64,000 bases of DNA from Janthinobacterium sp. J1-1 (GTDB lineage: Bacteria; Pseudomonadota; Gammaproteobacteria; Burkholderiales; Burkholderiaceae_D). The position numbers and the translations under genes were made by a program. Positions 56,539 to 64,000 of this stretch are shown here, piece after piece; position 1 is the stretch's first letter, and the number at the start of each line of letters is the position of its first letter. Below the pieces are notes generated by a model, which had not been told where the DNA came from, ran no database searches, and was given only the letters and a program-made list of their open reading frames with translations. The DNA lies in the NCBI RefSeq assembly GCF_030944405.1, contig NZ_CP132339.1, positions 6,076,001 to 6,140,000 of the forward strand, written 5' to 3'.

Positions 56539-58527
56539 CTACAGATCAGATGTCATCAAGTGTAATGTGGTACGCAGCCTGGTCCCGCCGTCGAGCCGCG
56601 CGCGCCAGGCCAAAGTGGGCGCAGCCTGTTTTTCATCAAAGCGATGCGCAATCCAGCCCAGCACCGGCTGCTCGCCGCCCCGCACCAGCGCCATGGTGGC
56701 GCCGGGCACGTCGGGCAAGTGCATGGCGATCTCGCATTGCTTGCCACGAATATGCAGCACGCCACCGTCGAGCCTGACCGCGCATTGCGGATCGATATGC
56801 CAGAACAGCTCGACCTCGTGCGTGCCTTTGCATTCAAGCACATCTTCCACCACGATCCGCCGTGCGCCAGGCGCCACGCTGACCTCGCGCCGGTGCAGCA
56901 CCGGATCAGGCAAGGCCAGGTAGCCGTCGTGGCTGGCGCTCCAGAACTGGCCGTCACTGTCGTCGCGCCACGCCAGGCACTGTGCCCTGGCCTTGCGCAG
57001 CCACAAGAAGTTGCCGCCCGATTCGGACTGGTCCCGGCCATCGATGCGCAGCGTGTTGTGCGCGCTGGTGCCGCGAAAATAATCGCGCCACTGTTTCTGC
57101 GTGTGATAGGCATAGGTGCCCGGATCGACCAGCACCGCCTGGCCCGCCACCGACAGGGTCAAGGCCAGCGCGTCGGCATGGCCGTGGGCGGCAATGCCCA
57201 GGTAGCCGAGGGGACCGGCGTCCGCGATCAGCCGCACCTCAAGCGGTGTATCAATATTTGCGCCCATGATCCAGTAGCCGCCGTCGGCGAAACTGCGCGG
57301 CAAGCGCGTCTGCGTTGCGACCGGCAAGCCGTCGAAAGCCTGCCGGCCCGCCTCGCCCAGCAGCCAGGCGCTCTTGTCGTCAAACCGTCCCGCCTTGAAC
57401 TTGAAATCGCTGCGCCCGAACAGCGCCGCGCCGCTGGCCAGCAATGAGCGGTAGACATTGACGCCGGGCGACTTGTCCCAGCTGGCAAGCTGCGCGTCGT
57501 CGGCGTCGCCGATCATCGGCACCTCGCCCGCCACGTTCATCATGGCGGCGATAAATTCCAGCATGGTTTCCAGTCGCTGCAAAAAGGCGGCGGAACGGGG
57601 CCGGCCATTGGCGCGGCCCGCCAGCACGCACAGCAGCATCTCGTCGGCCACGGTGTGCTGGTAATAGATCGCCTGCTCGCGGTTGACGCCATCCGCGCCG
57701 TTCTGCAGCAAGGCCTGCTGTTCCAGTTCGCGTTCCGTCTGCGCCAGCCAGGCCGCGCTGTCCGGCCAGCACGGCCAGGTCAGCGCCGCCACGTGCAAGC
57801 CCGTCAATTCGCCAAACAGATGGTTGTTGGCCGACGAGTGGCGCGAAAAATGGCCGGCAATAAAATGGCAGTGCTGGTAGATGCTGGCCAGCCAGCGCTG
57901 CAAAAACGCCTGGCCGCCGCTTCCCTGGAACAGCGGGCTCTCCATGCCGCCCAGCAAGTTCCAGGCATGCGACCAGCTGACCAGGCGCAAGGCCAGTTCC
58001 AGCGCGCTGCTCCAGTTCGGCCCCAGCGTATACGGGCACTGCCGCCACCACGATTCGAGCAGGATTTGCACGCCCTGCGCATATTTCAGCTCGCCACTGA
58101 GGCGATACGCCATCGCGAGATCACTGATCATCAGGTGGCGGTTCGGTTCCCACAGGCATTTGATATCGCCGACCACCGCCTCGTCGCGGTAATTGAGGGT
58201 CTTGCCGAAGCTGACCGGGGCCACGGTACCTGTCTTCGGGTCGCGGTTCCACTCGGGCGGAAAACCGAGTTCCACATCGCGCAGCGCGAATACATCAAAG
58301 CGGCCGGCCAGGATGCGTTCGGCCGCCGCCAGGTGCGGCGCCGGGTCGGACGACAGTCCCAGCCAAGGCTGGCCGAAGCGCGCCAGCGACGCCGGCGGCG
58401 GCACAGGTACCAGACCGATGCCGCGCGCCTGCAGGCGCTGCTGCACCGCGTCGCGCACGCGGTGCGCCACTTCGGGTGCGCCCATGGCGCGCAAACGGTT
58501 CAGTTTCCAGGACAAATTAGCCAGCAT
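56539..58527 (-). CDS. Heparinase II/III-family protein, exosortase-locus type
   Basis: A 662-residue protein with an alpha/alpha toroid N-half and a beta-sandwich C-half (Heparinase_II/III). The toroid carries SLGPNWSSALELALRLVSWS-like residues (WSSALELALRLVSW), HFSRHSSANNHLFGE and NREQAIYYQHTVADEML. The sheet part has LGIAAHGHADALALTLSVAG and ALLVDPGTYAYH-type residues with SAHNTLRIDGRDQSE. Family members cleave uronate polymers by beta-elimination. No signal peptide is evident, so it may act inside the cell or leave by another route. It probably trims or edits the polymer of this locus. Confidence 0.9.
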   Translation of the reverse strand: MLANLSWKLNRLRAMGAPEVAHRVRDAVQQRLQARGIGLVPVPPPASLARFGQPWLGLSSDPAPHLAAAERILAGRFDVFALRDVELGFPPEWNRDPKTGTVAPVSFGKTLNYRDEAVVGDIKCLWEPNRHLMISDLAMAYRLSGELKYAQGVQILLESWWRQCPYTLGPNWSSALELALRLVSWSHAWNLLGGMESPLFQGSGGQAFLQRWLASIYQHCHFIAGHFSRHSSANNHLFGELTGLHVAALTWPCWPDSAAWLAQTERELEQQALLQNGADGVNREQAIYYQHTVADEMLLCVLAGRANGRPRSAAFLQRLETMLEFIAAMMNVAGEVPMIGDADDAQLASWDKSPGVNVYRSLLASGAALFGRSDFKFKAGRFDDKSAWLLGEAGRQAFDGLPVATQTRLPRSFADGGYWIMGANIDTPLEVRLIADAGPLGYLGIAAHGHADALALTLSVAGQAVLVDPGTYAYHTQKQWRDYFRGTSAHNTLRIDGRDQSESGGNFLWLRKARAQCLAWRDDSDGQFWSASHDGYLALPDPVLHRREVSVAPGARRIVVEDVLECKGTHEVELFWHIDPQCAVRLDGGVLHIRGKQCEIAMHLPDVPGATMALVRGGEQPVLGWIAHRFDEKQAAPTLAWRARLDGGTRLRTTLHLMTSDL

Positions 58528-58536
58528 GGTCCGCGC

Positions 58537-60405
58537 TCACAGATACTGGCGATGCCAGATTTCCAGGGTCAGCAAGCTCCACAGCAGCTTCTCGTGGTTT
58601 TGCCGCCCTTTCACGTGCTCGGCCAGCACCTGCTGCAGCGCTTGCGCATGGTAGTAGTGGCGCGTGCGCGACGAGGCGCCCGTCAGGTGCTCGTACAGAT
58701 ACTCTTTCATGGGGCCGCGGAACCATTCGTTGACAGGCACGCGAAAGCCCACTTTCGGCCGTTCCAGGATCGCCGTCGGCAGCAGCTGCTTCATCGCTTC
58801 GCGAAGGATCCACTTGGTGGCGCGCCCGCGCACGCGGTAATCGTCGGGCAGGGTCGACACATAGGCGGCCAGCTCGTGGTCCATGAAGGGCATGCGCGCT
58901 TCGAGCGAGGCGGCCATGGTCATGCGGTCACCCCGTTCCAGCAGATTGTCGGGTAGCCAGCTTTTTTGATCGAAGCACAGGATGCGGCGCAGCGCGCTGT
59001 TGTCGCCGCCGCCACAGCCGAGACCCGCCTCCTGCGTGCGCCGTGGCGCGGGCATGGCGACCAGGCGCGCCCTTTCCTGGTCCGACATCATGCCGAACCA
59101 GCGCGGCATGCGCTCGTCGAACGCTTCCAGGCCCAGGTTGACGATGGCCGTCTTGGCGCGGCGAAAACGATACGGCAAGGCGCCGATGGCCGGCTCGATC
59201 AGGCCGCGCCGCAGCACGCCGGGCAATTGCTGGTAGCTGCCCGCATAGCGCTCGTACACATGCTTGGGGTAGCCCCCCAGGATTTCATCGGAACCTTCGC
59301 CCGTCAGCACCATCTTGACCGTCTTGCGCGATTCCTTCGCCAGCAAATAGATGGGAATATCGGACGGCTCGGCCACCGGCGCGTCGCGAAAGCGCACCAG
59401 GTCGGGCAGCAATTCGATCACCTGGTCGACCGACACTTCCAGCTCATGGTGATCGGTGGAAAACTGGCGCGCGATATCGGCCGCATACGCCAGCTCGCTG
59501 AAACCGCCCTCCTTGAAACCGACCGAAAAAGTTTTCACAGGCACGCCGGCATGGCGCGACATCAGCGCCACCACCGCCGAGGAATCGATGCCGCCCGACA
59601 GAAACGCGCCGAAGGGCACGTCCGAGATCATGCGGATGCGCACGGATTCGTCGAGTTTTTCCAGGAAAGTGGCGACCGGATCGGCTGGCAAGTTGCTTGC
59701 CACGCGCGGCCGGCTGTCGGGCGGCGTGTAATACACGCTCTCGCGCAGCACGCCGTTTTCCCACGTGGCGGTGGAACCGGGCGCCAGCTTCCTGATGCCC
59801 TGGAACAGGGTGGCGGGACCGGGCACATAACGGTAGGCGAAATAATCCCAAATCGCGTCCTCATTGGCGTGCGCGGCCACGCCGGGCAAGGCCAGCAGCG
59901 CCTTGATTTCCGAACCGAAGGCCAGCCGCCCTTCGTGCTGCCACAGGAACAGCGGCTTCTTGCCGAACGGGTCGCGCGCCATGAACAGGCGGTTATGGCG
60001 CGCATCCCAGATGGCAAACGCGAACATGCCGCGGAAGTGGCGCACGCACTCCTCGCCCCACTGCACGTAGGCGTGGACGATGGTTTCCGTGTCGGAAGCG
60101 GTACGGAAGCGGTGGCCCAGCGCAATCAGTTCCTCGCGCAGCAGCTGGTAATTATAGATTTCGCCATTGAAGATGATCTGCACGTCACCCGTCTCGTTGC
60201 CCAGCGGCTGGTGGCCGGTGGCAATATCGATAATCGACAGGCGCCGGTGCAGCAGGCCCACCTGCCAGGCACCGTCGGCGGTAGTGGCCTGCAGCACGCC
60301 GGTGTCATCGGGGCCGCGGTGCGCGATGGCGCGCCCCATGGACTCGAGCGCGGCCAGCTGGCCGGCGTCGGACGAGGGAAAGATCAAACCGGCAATACCG
60401 CACAT
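58537..60405 (-). CDS. AsnB-like amidotransferase, exosortase A-associated
   Basis: A 622-residue glutamine-dependent amidotransferase. The start is ATG 60405, giving MCGIAGLIF with nucleophile Cys2; the longer open frame upstream cannot be real because Cys2 must follow the initiator. The glutaminase half has IAHRGPDDTG and FNGEIYN; the synthetase half has the PP-loop LSGGIDSSAV and LTGEGSDEILGGYPK. This subgroup is found beside exosortase A and its polysaccharide genes. It may amidate a uronic acid of the polymer, which would suit algD. It starts 20 bases after a glycosyltransferase. Confidence 0.93.
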   Translation of the reverse strand: MCGIAGLIFPSSDAGQLAALESMGRAIAHRGPDDTGVLQATTADGAWQVGLLHRRLSIIDIATGHQPLGNETGDVQIIFNGEIYNYQLLREELIALGHRFRTASDTETIVHAYVQWGEECVRHFRGMFAFAIWDARHNRLFMARDPFGKKPLFLWQHEGRLAFGSEIKALLALPGVAAHANEDAIWDYFAYRYVPGPATLFQGIRKLAPGSTATWENGVLRESVYYTPPDSRPRVASNLPADPVATFLEKLDESVRIRMISDVPFGAFLSGGIDSSAVVALMSRHAGVPVKTFSVGFKEGGFSELAYAADIARQFSTDHHELEVSVDQVIELLPDLVRFRDAPVAEPSDIPIYLLAKESRKTVKMVLTGEGSDEILGGYPKHVYERYAGSYQQLPGVLRRGLIEPAIGALPYRFRRAKTAIVNLGLEAFDERMPRWFGMMSDQERARLVAMPAPRRTQEAGLGCGGGDNSALRRILCFDQKSWLPDNLLERGDRMTMAASLEARMPFMDHELAAYVSTLPDDYRVRGRATKWILREAMKQLLPTAILERPKVGFRVPVNEWFRGPMKEYLYEHLTGASSRTRHYYHAQALQQVLAEHVKGRQNHEKLLWSLLTLEIWHRQYL

Positions 60406-60424
60406 AATATCTCGCTTGAAAAAA

Positions 60425-61519
60425 CTATTCTGACGCTGGCGGCGCCAGCAAGGCGCGATAGACGCGCCGGAAATCGTGCGCCAGGCGCTCGACCGCGTAG
60501 TGACTATCGATGCGCTCGCGGCAGGCCTGGCCCATGCGCCGCAACAGGGCCCGGTCGCGATCGAGGCGCACGATGGCGTCGGCCAGCGCCTGCGGATCGC
60601 GCGGCGGCACGAACAGGCCGTGCACGCCATCTTGCACCACGTCCGGAATCGCGCCCACCGGGCAGATCAGCACCGGCGTGCGCGCGGCCATGCTTTCCAG
60701 CAAAGCATACGGCAATCCTTCGTGATGCGTGGGAAAACCGAACACATCGGCGCCGCGCCACAAGGCGTTCTTGGCCGCGCCAAACACGGGGCCCAGGAAG
60801 CTGACCTGCCCCTCCAGCCGCAAGGCAGCCACGCGCGCACGCAAGGCCGCTTGCGCCGGGCCGCTGCCGGCCAGCGCCAGCGTGGCCGTGCTGCCCGCCG
60901 CGCGCGCCAGCGCCAGCGCCTCGACCAGTTCGAACAAGCCCTTGCTTGCGGCCAGGCGCCCCACGTACACCAGCGACAGCGGCGATTGCGGCGATTGCGG
61001 CTTCTCGCCCGCGTCCTGCCCCGCGTCGATGGCGTTCGGGATCACCTCCAGCGGCAAGCTGGCATCGAAACTGCGGTAGCCGCGCAACTCGCATTGCGCC
61101 AGCAGCACCACCGCGTCGGGCAAATGCAGCACGCGGCGCAGCAGCCCCGTCAACAAAGGTTTGCCGCCAAAAAACACCTGCGGCAAGGCGCCGCCATGCA
61201 CCTGGTACAGCACGCGCTTGCCCATGGCCTTGGCCACTAGCAAATAGGCCAGGTCGCGCCAGTAACTTTTCTGCTCCATCGACGTATTGATATGCACGAT
61301 CTGCGGCTGCTGCACGCGCAAGGCCTGCAGGAACTGGAATGGGCTCCAGGCGAAGCGCAGCAGTTTGTGCAGGCGCGACTCGCGCCGCCCCTCGCTGCCC
61401 ACCTGGAAATGCACCAGTTGAAAGTCGCGCGCCAGCGAACAATGAAACAATTGATTCAAATGCGTCGTCACGCCGCTGACGGCATCGAGGGCAGGTCCCA
61501 GCAGCATTACAGTAGTCAT
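60425..61519 (-). CDS. Family 4 glycosyltransferase
   Basis: A 364-residue GT-B enzyme. VMLLGPALDAVSGVTTHLNQ gives the acceptor-side start; IVHINTSMEQKSYWRDL is typical of EPS-locus enzymes. The donor half has LVYVGRLAASKGLFELVEAL and THHEGLPYALLESMAARTPV, the E-x7-E type donor motif. It precedes the amidotransferase in the minus-strand operon. The sugar is not predictable. Confidence 0.92.
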   Translation of the reverse strand: MTTVMLLGPALDAVSGVTTHLNQLFHCSLARDFQLVHFQVGSEGRRESRLHKLLRFAWSPFQFLQALRVQQPQIVHINTSMEQKSYWRDLAYLLVAKAMGKRVLYQVHGGALPQVFFGGKPLLTGLLRRVLHLPDAVVLLAQCELRGYRSFDASLPLEVIPNAIDAGQDAGEKPQSPQSPLSLVYVGRLAASKGLFELVEALALARAAGSTATLALAGSGPAQAALRARVAALRLEGQVSFLGPVFGAAKNALWRGADVFGFPTHHEGLPYALLESMAARTPVLICPVGAIPDVVQDGVHGLFVPPRDPQALADAIVRLDRDRALLRRMGQACRERIDSHYAVERLAHDFRRVYRALLAPPASE

Positions 61520-61575
61520 ATTTGCATTATATGTTATAGATTTGCAATTGTGCGCAAGGCGCCGTTATTTCGCGC

Positions 61576-62790
61576 TCACGATGCAACAGTACCCGCCAGG
61601 CGGTGGTAACACGCCGCCAGTTCGCGCGCCAGCACGCGATAGCTGCGCTGCGCGTCGATATACGCGGCGCCGCCCTGCGCACGCGCGCGCGCGGCCGGCA
61701 CGTCGCGCAAGATGTCGACCATCGCGCCGGCCATCGCGGCCGGATCGCTGCTGGTGAGCCAGCCGCAATCGCTGCCCGAGAGTACCTGCACCTGGTCCGG
61801 GCTGTCATTGCCGACGGCCGGCATGCGCAGCGCCAGGTATTCGAGCAGCTTGGTGGGCGAGCTGACGTCGTACAGCGCGCCGCGCGGGATATACGACAGG
61901 GCCGCGTCGGCGCCGGCCAGCAGCGGCCAGGCCTGGCTGGACGGCAGCCAGCCCGTCACGCGCACGCAGTCGGCCAGGCCGGCGCGCCGCGCATGGTCCA
62001 GCAGTTCATCGACGTCGGACGGCGTGTCGGAGGCGCCGATCAGCAGCAGACAGGCGCCGGGCACGTCACGGCGCACGATCTGCAGAGCGTCGAGCAGGCG
62101 TTCGAGCTGGCGCGACTGGTCCAGCGTGCCCAGGTAGGCCAGCAGCGGCACGCCGTGCCAGCCGTCGGGCCGCACGGGCTCGATGGCTTGCTGGCCCAGC
62201 ACTTCCATGTCGACCCCCATCGGCACGGCGCTCAGCCGCCCTGCGGCGACACCCTTGCCGCGCATCATCTGCAGCATCGCCTCGCTCTGCACGAAGACGT
62301 GGTCGGCGCGCGGCAGCAGCACCCGATACAGCAGCCACTGCTCGACCAGGCCCTTGCACAGCACCAGGCGTCCGCGCAAGGTCGCTCGCTGCGCCAGGCC
62401 GGAGCGCGCGCGTTCGATGCGCCCTTCGCTGATCAGGTAGGAAACCCAGTAATAAAAGGGAATGCCCTTCAGGCGGGCGATCAGCAGCGCCAGCAGGCCG
62501 GTCGGCACCATGTCGCGCACCTGGACCGCGTCGCAATCGGCGCGGCGCGCGCCACACAAGGCGCGCAGACAGCCGAGTTGAAAAGCCAGTTCGCGCCGCA
62601 GCCGGCTGGCGTGAAAGCGCGGAGTGCGCACCGAGCGAAAGCCCTGCGCCTGCGGCGCCTGCGGCGACGGCATGCCGACGATATCGCAAGCGACGCCGTG
62701 GCGCGGCAGGTATTTGCCGAACAGTACCGCCACATCGGGACGAAAGGTGGGCAGGCTTTCCGGCACCAGTTGCAAGATCTTCAGGGACAT
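61576..62790 (-). CDS. Family 4 glycosyltransferase
   Basis: A 404-residue GT-B enzyme. The start at ATG 62790 (MSLKILQLVPESLPTF) fits the first Rossmann strand; an ATG four codons upstream is also open. The middle has GIPFYYWVSYLISEGRIERA and HVFVQSEAMLQMM; the donor half has LLAYLGTLDQSRQLERLLDA and VSSPTKLLEYLALRMPAVGN, where Glu in KLLEYLA is the second of the donor pair. It is the first gene of the locus downstream of the terminator at 62917, so its own promoter should lie at 62791-62916. Confidence 0.9.
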   Translation of the reverse strand: MSLKILQLVPESLPTFRPDVAVLFGKYLPRHGVACDIVGMPSPQAPQAQGFRSVRTPRFHASRLRRELAFQLGCLRALCGARRADCDAVQVRDMVPTGLLALLIARLKGIPFYYWVSYLISEGRIERARSGLAQRATLRGRLVLCKGLVEQWLLYRVLLPRADHVFVQSEAMLQMMRGKGVAAGRLSAVPMGVDMEVLGQQAIEPVRPDGWHGVPLLAYLGTLDQSRQLERLLDALQIVRRDVPGACLLLIGASDTPSDVDELLDHARRAGLADCVRVTGWLPSSQAWPLLAGADAALSYIPRGALYDVSSPTKLLEYLALRMPAVGNDSPDQVQVLSGSDCGWLTSSDPAAMAGAMVDILRDVPAARARAQGGAAYIDAQRSYRVLARELAACYHRLAGTVAS

Positions 62791-62916
62791 AGGCAGAAGC
62801 AATCAGCTTGCGCGGCAGTGGAAAACGGGGCACGGCCACTGCCGGCATCAGGCTATGCCCATATGAAACGATCAATCATCTTACCCGAACAGCATGGTTT
62901 TAGCGGCACGCCAGAG

Positions 62917-62958
62917 CCGAAAAAAAAAGCAATACCAGGCGGTATTGCTTTTTTCGGC
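62917..62958. terminator. Terminator inside the polysaccharide region
   Basis: AAAAAAGCAATACC, loop AGGC, GGTATTGCTTTTTT is a perfect 14-base stem, extended by GCCG/CGGC across the runs. It ends the minus-strand gene at 62973 and separates it from the glycosyltransferase genes. Confidence 0.93.
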
Positions 62959-62972
62959 CTGGGGTGCCGCGA

Positions 62973-64000
62973 TTACTTTGGCAATGGCAGTGTCAACGTT
63001 TGCGTGCCGACCACGACCTTGCGCAGGCCGCCGCTGGTGTCGAGCCTGACGGCCGTGCCCTTGCAACCGACGTCGAGCACCGTCAGGAATTCGCCGCTGG
63101 TGGCGGCGGCGGCCTTGACGAACACGCCGTGGTCTTCATAGGTGCCGCTTTGCGGCGGCGGGCCGACGCGGCGCTCGAAACGCTGGTCGCTGGTGGCCAG
63201 CGGCACCAGGCACACCTTGCGGCCCTGGTTGGTGATGGAGATATTGCCGGCCGCATCGGCGTCGATAGGCGCATAGCCATGGAAGTTCCACTCGAAGACG
63301 CGTGGCGTGGCCGACGCGTACTGGTCGAGGATGACGGCGGTGTCGGTGCCGCGCACATACCAGATCTTGCGCGTGGCCGATTTCAGCAGGCCGGCATAGG
63401 CCGGCGTGGCGTCGCCTTCGACGTAGTCGACGGCAGGCGTGGTGGAAAACGCGTTGATGCGGCCATTGCGCGACAGCGGCTCTTCATAACCCTCCACCAC
63501 TTGCCCGATGCCGCCGTCGAAGGTCAGCGCATTGTGCGACTTCGACTGGCGGTACCAGGAATTCCACAGCGGCGAATCGTACCAGTCGTACCAGCCGGTT
63601 TCCGTCAGCAGCGGCACGCCGCCGCTGAACAGCACGAAACCGTTCTGGTCGCCATGGCTGTGATTGAAGGAACCGTAAGGGCTGGCCTTGAAGTACAGCG
63701 AGGTGCGGCCACTGTCGGCCAGGTTGCTGTGCATGGCGGTCCAGCCGATGCTCGGATAGTAGGCGGCATTGGCCGGCGGCGTGGCGGCCGCGGCGGCAAC
63801 GGTCGCGACCGGCATCGGATACGGCGCCTGCAAGGTAGCCAGCACGTCGTCCGGACGGGTCAGGTTTTTCACATACCAGGCCGCCTGCGGCGTGGCGTAG
63901 CGCGAGGCGAAGCCCTTCATGAAACGGTATTCGGGCGCCGTCTCGTGGCCGTCGCCAAACACGTGGGTCTGCTGGCCGGGCGGCACGAAATGCATCAGGA
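62973..64000 (-). CDS. Heparinase II/III-like protein (C-terminal part)
   Basis: The gene enters from beyond the right edge; about 342 codons are seen and there is no stop before the edge. ASPYGSFNHSHGDQNGFVLF carries the conserved His-rich strand of the beta-sandwich domain, with YDWYDSPLWNSWYRQSKSHN and ALTFDGGIGQ after it, as in heparinase and alginate-lyase relatives. The last 80 residues are a beta-rich end domain. It is separated by a terminator from the locus genes, so it may be a distinct transcript. It differs clearly from the one at 56539. Confidence 0.82.
   Translation of the reverse strand, partial: LMHFVPPGQQTHVFGDGHETAPEYRFMKGFASRYATPQAAWYVKNLTRPDDVLATLQAPYPMPVATVAAAAATPPANAAYYPSIGWTAMHSNLADSGRTSLYFKASPYGSFNHSHGDQNGFVLFSGGVPLLTETGWYDWYDSPLWNSWYRQSKSHNALTFDGGIGQVVEGYEEPLSRNGRINAFSTTPAVDYVEGDATPAYAGLLKSATRKIWYVRGTDTAVILDQYASATPRVFEWNFHGYAPIDADAAGNISITNQGRKVCLVPLATSDQRFERRVGPPPQSGTYEDHGVFVKAAAATSGEFLTVLDVGCKGTAVRLDTSGGLRKVVVGTQTLTLPLPK

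Noticed and set aside
60406..60630. N-terminal extension of the amidotransferase
   Set aside because: The nucleophile must be Cys2, which fixes the start at 60405.

Overview
The window looks like chromosomal DNA of a GC-rich betaproteobacterium, most likely of the family Oxalobacteraceae (the Janthinobacterium, Duganella, Massilia group). The evidence is the rRNA operon type, the CysB-regulated sulfate-assimilation operon with a DUF934 gene next to cysI, PEP-CTERM proteins beside an exosortase-associated polysaccharide locus, and the FASTA-like family resemblance of the housekeeping proteins. I ran no searches; every family name is recognition from the translated sequence.

Layout. 1-0.9 kb: the start of a YbfB/YjiJ-type MFS transporter diverges from a TetR regulator over a perfect inverted repeat. 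0.9-1.06 kb: a nested palindromic repeat and the rRNA terminator. 1.07-6.63 kb: one complete rRNA operon on the minus strand (16S, tRNA-Ile, tRNA-Ala, 23S, 5S) with tandem promoters, two boxA elements and both pre-rRNA processing stalks. 6.8-10.3 kb: a LytS/LytTR two-component pair and an orphan NarL-type sensor kinase. 10.3-12.2 kb: a porin and a SAM methyltransferase. 12.2-20.2 kb: sulfate assimilation, with cysB diverging from TSUP transporter, cysI, DUF934, cysH, cysD, cysN and a uroporphyrinogen-III methyltransferase. 20.3-24.6 kb: a membrane protein facing a tightly overlapped minus-strand block of lptF, lptG, short CbiX chelatase and a Stealth-type phosphotransferase. 24.6-29.3 kb: pepA, a hairpin repeat, a small group with a lipoprotein, CreA, DUF1653 and an unknown gene, then xth. 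29.3-41.4 kb: a five-PAS GGDEF/EAL protein, an orphan PrpR regulator, a PhyH-type dioxygenase, an alpha/beta hydrolase, a second LytS/LytTR pair and a tricorn-like protease. 41.5-49.5 kb: core genes clpA, clpS, csp, icd, rluE, a DUF192 protein, rpsT and murJ. 49.6-51.3 kb: two PEP-CTERM proteins. 51.4-64 kb: a minus-strand exopolysaccharide locus of the exosortase A type, with GDP-mannose supply and oxidation (manC, algD), three glycosyltransferases, two heparinase-like proteins (one cut by the window edge), an AsnB-like amidotransferase and a TIGR03790-type protein.

How it fits together. The cys genes carry sulfate through APS and sulfite to sulfide. The methyltransferase in that operon and the chelatase in the lpt block supply two of the three siroheme steps for CysI; the middle dehydrogenase is not visible here. 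The ManC and AlgD pair would make GDP-mannuronate for a uronic-acid polymer, and the PEP-CTERM proteins next door are plausible cell-surface partners of that polymer; the exosortase itself is not in the window. I saw no CRISPR array, insertion sequence, prophage or recognisable defence system. The less usual parts are the siroheme/LPS/Stealth operon, the CysI-DUF934 arrangement without a CysJ, the orphan PrpR group, and the extragenic hairpins.
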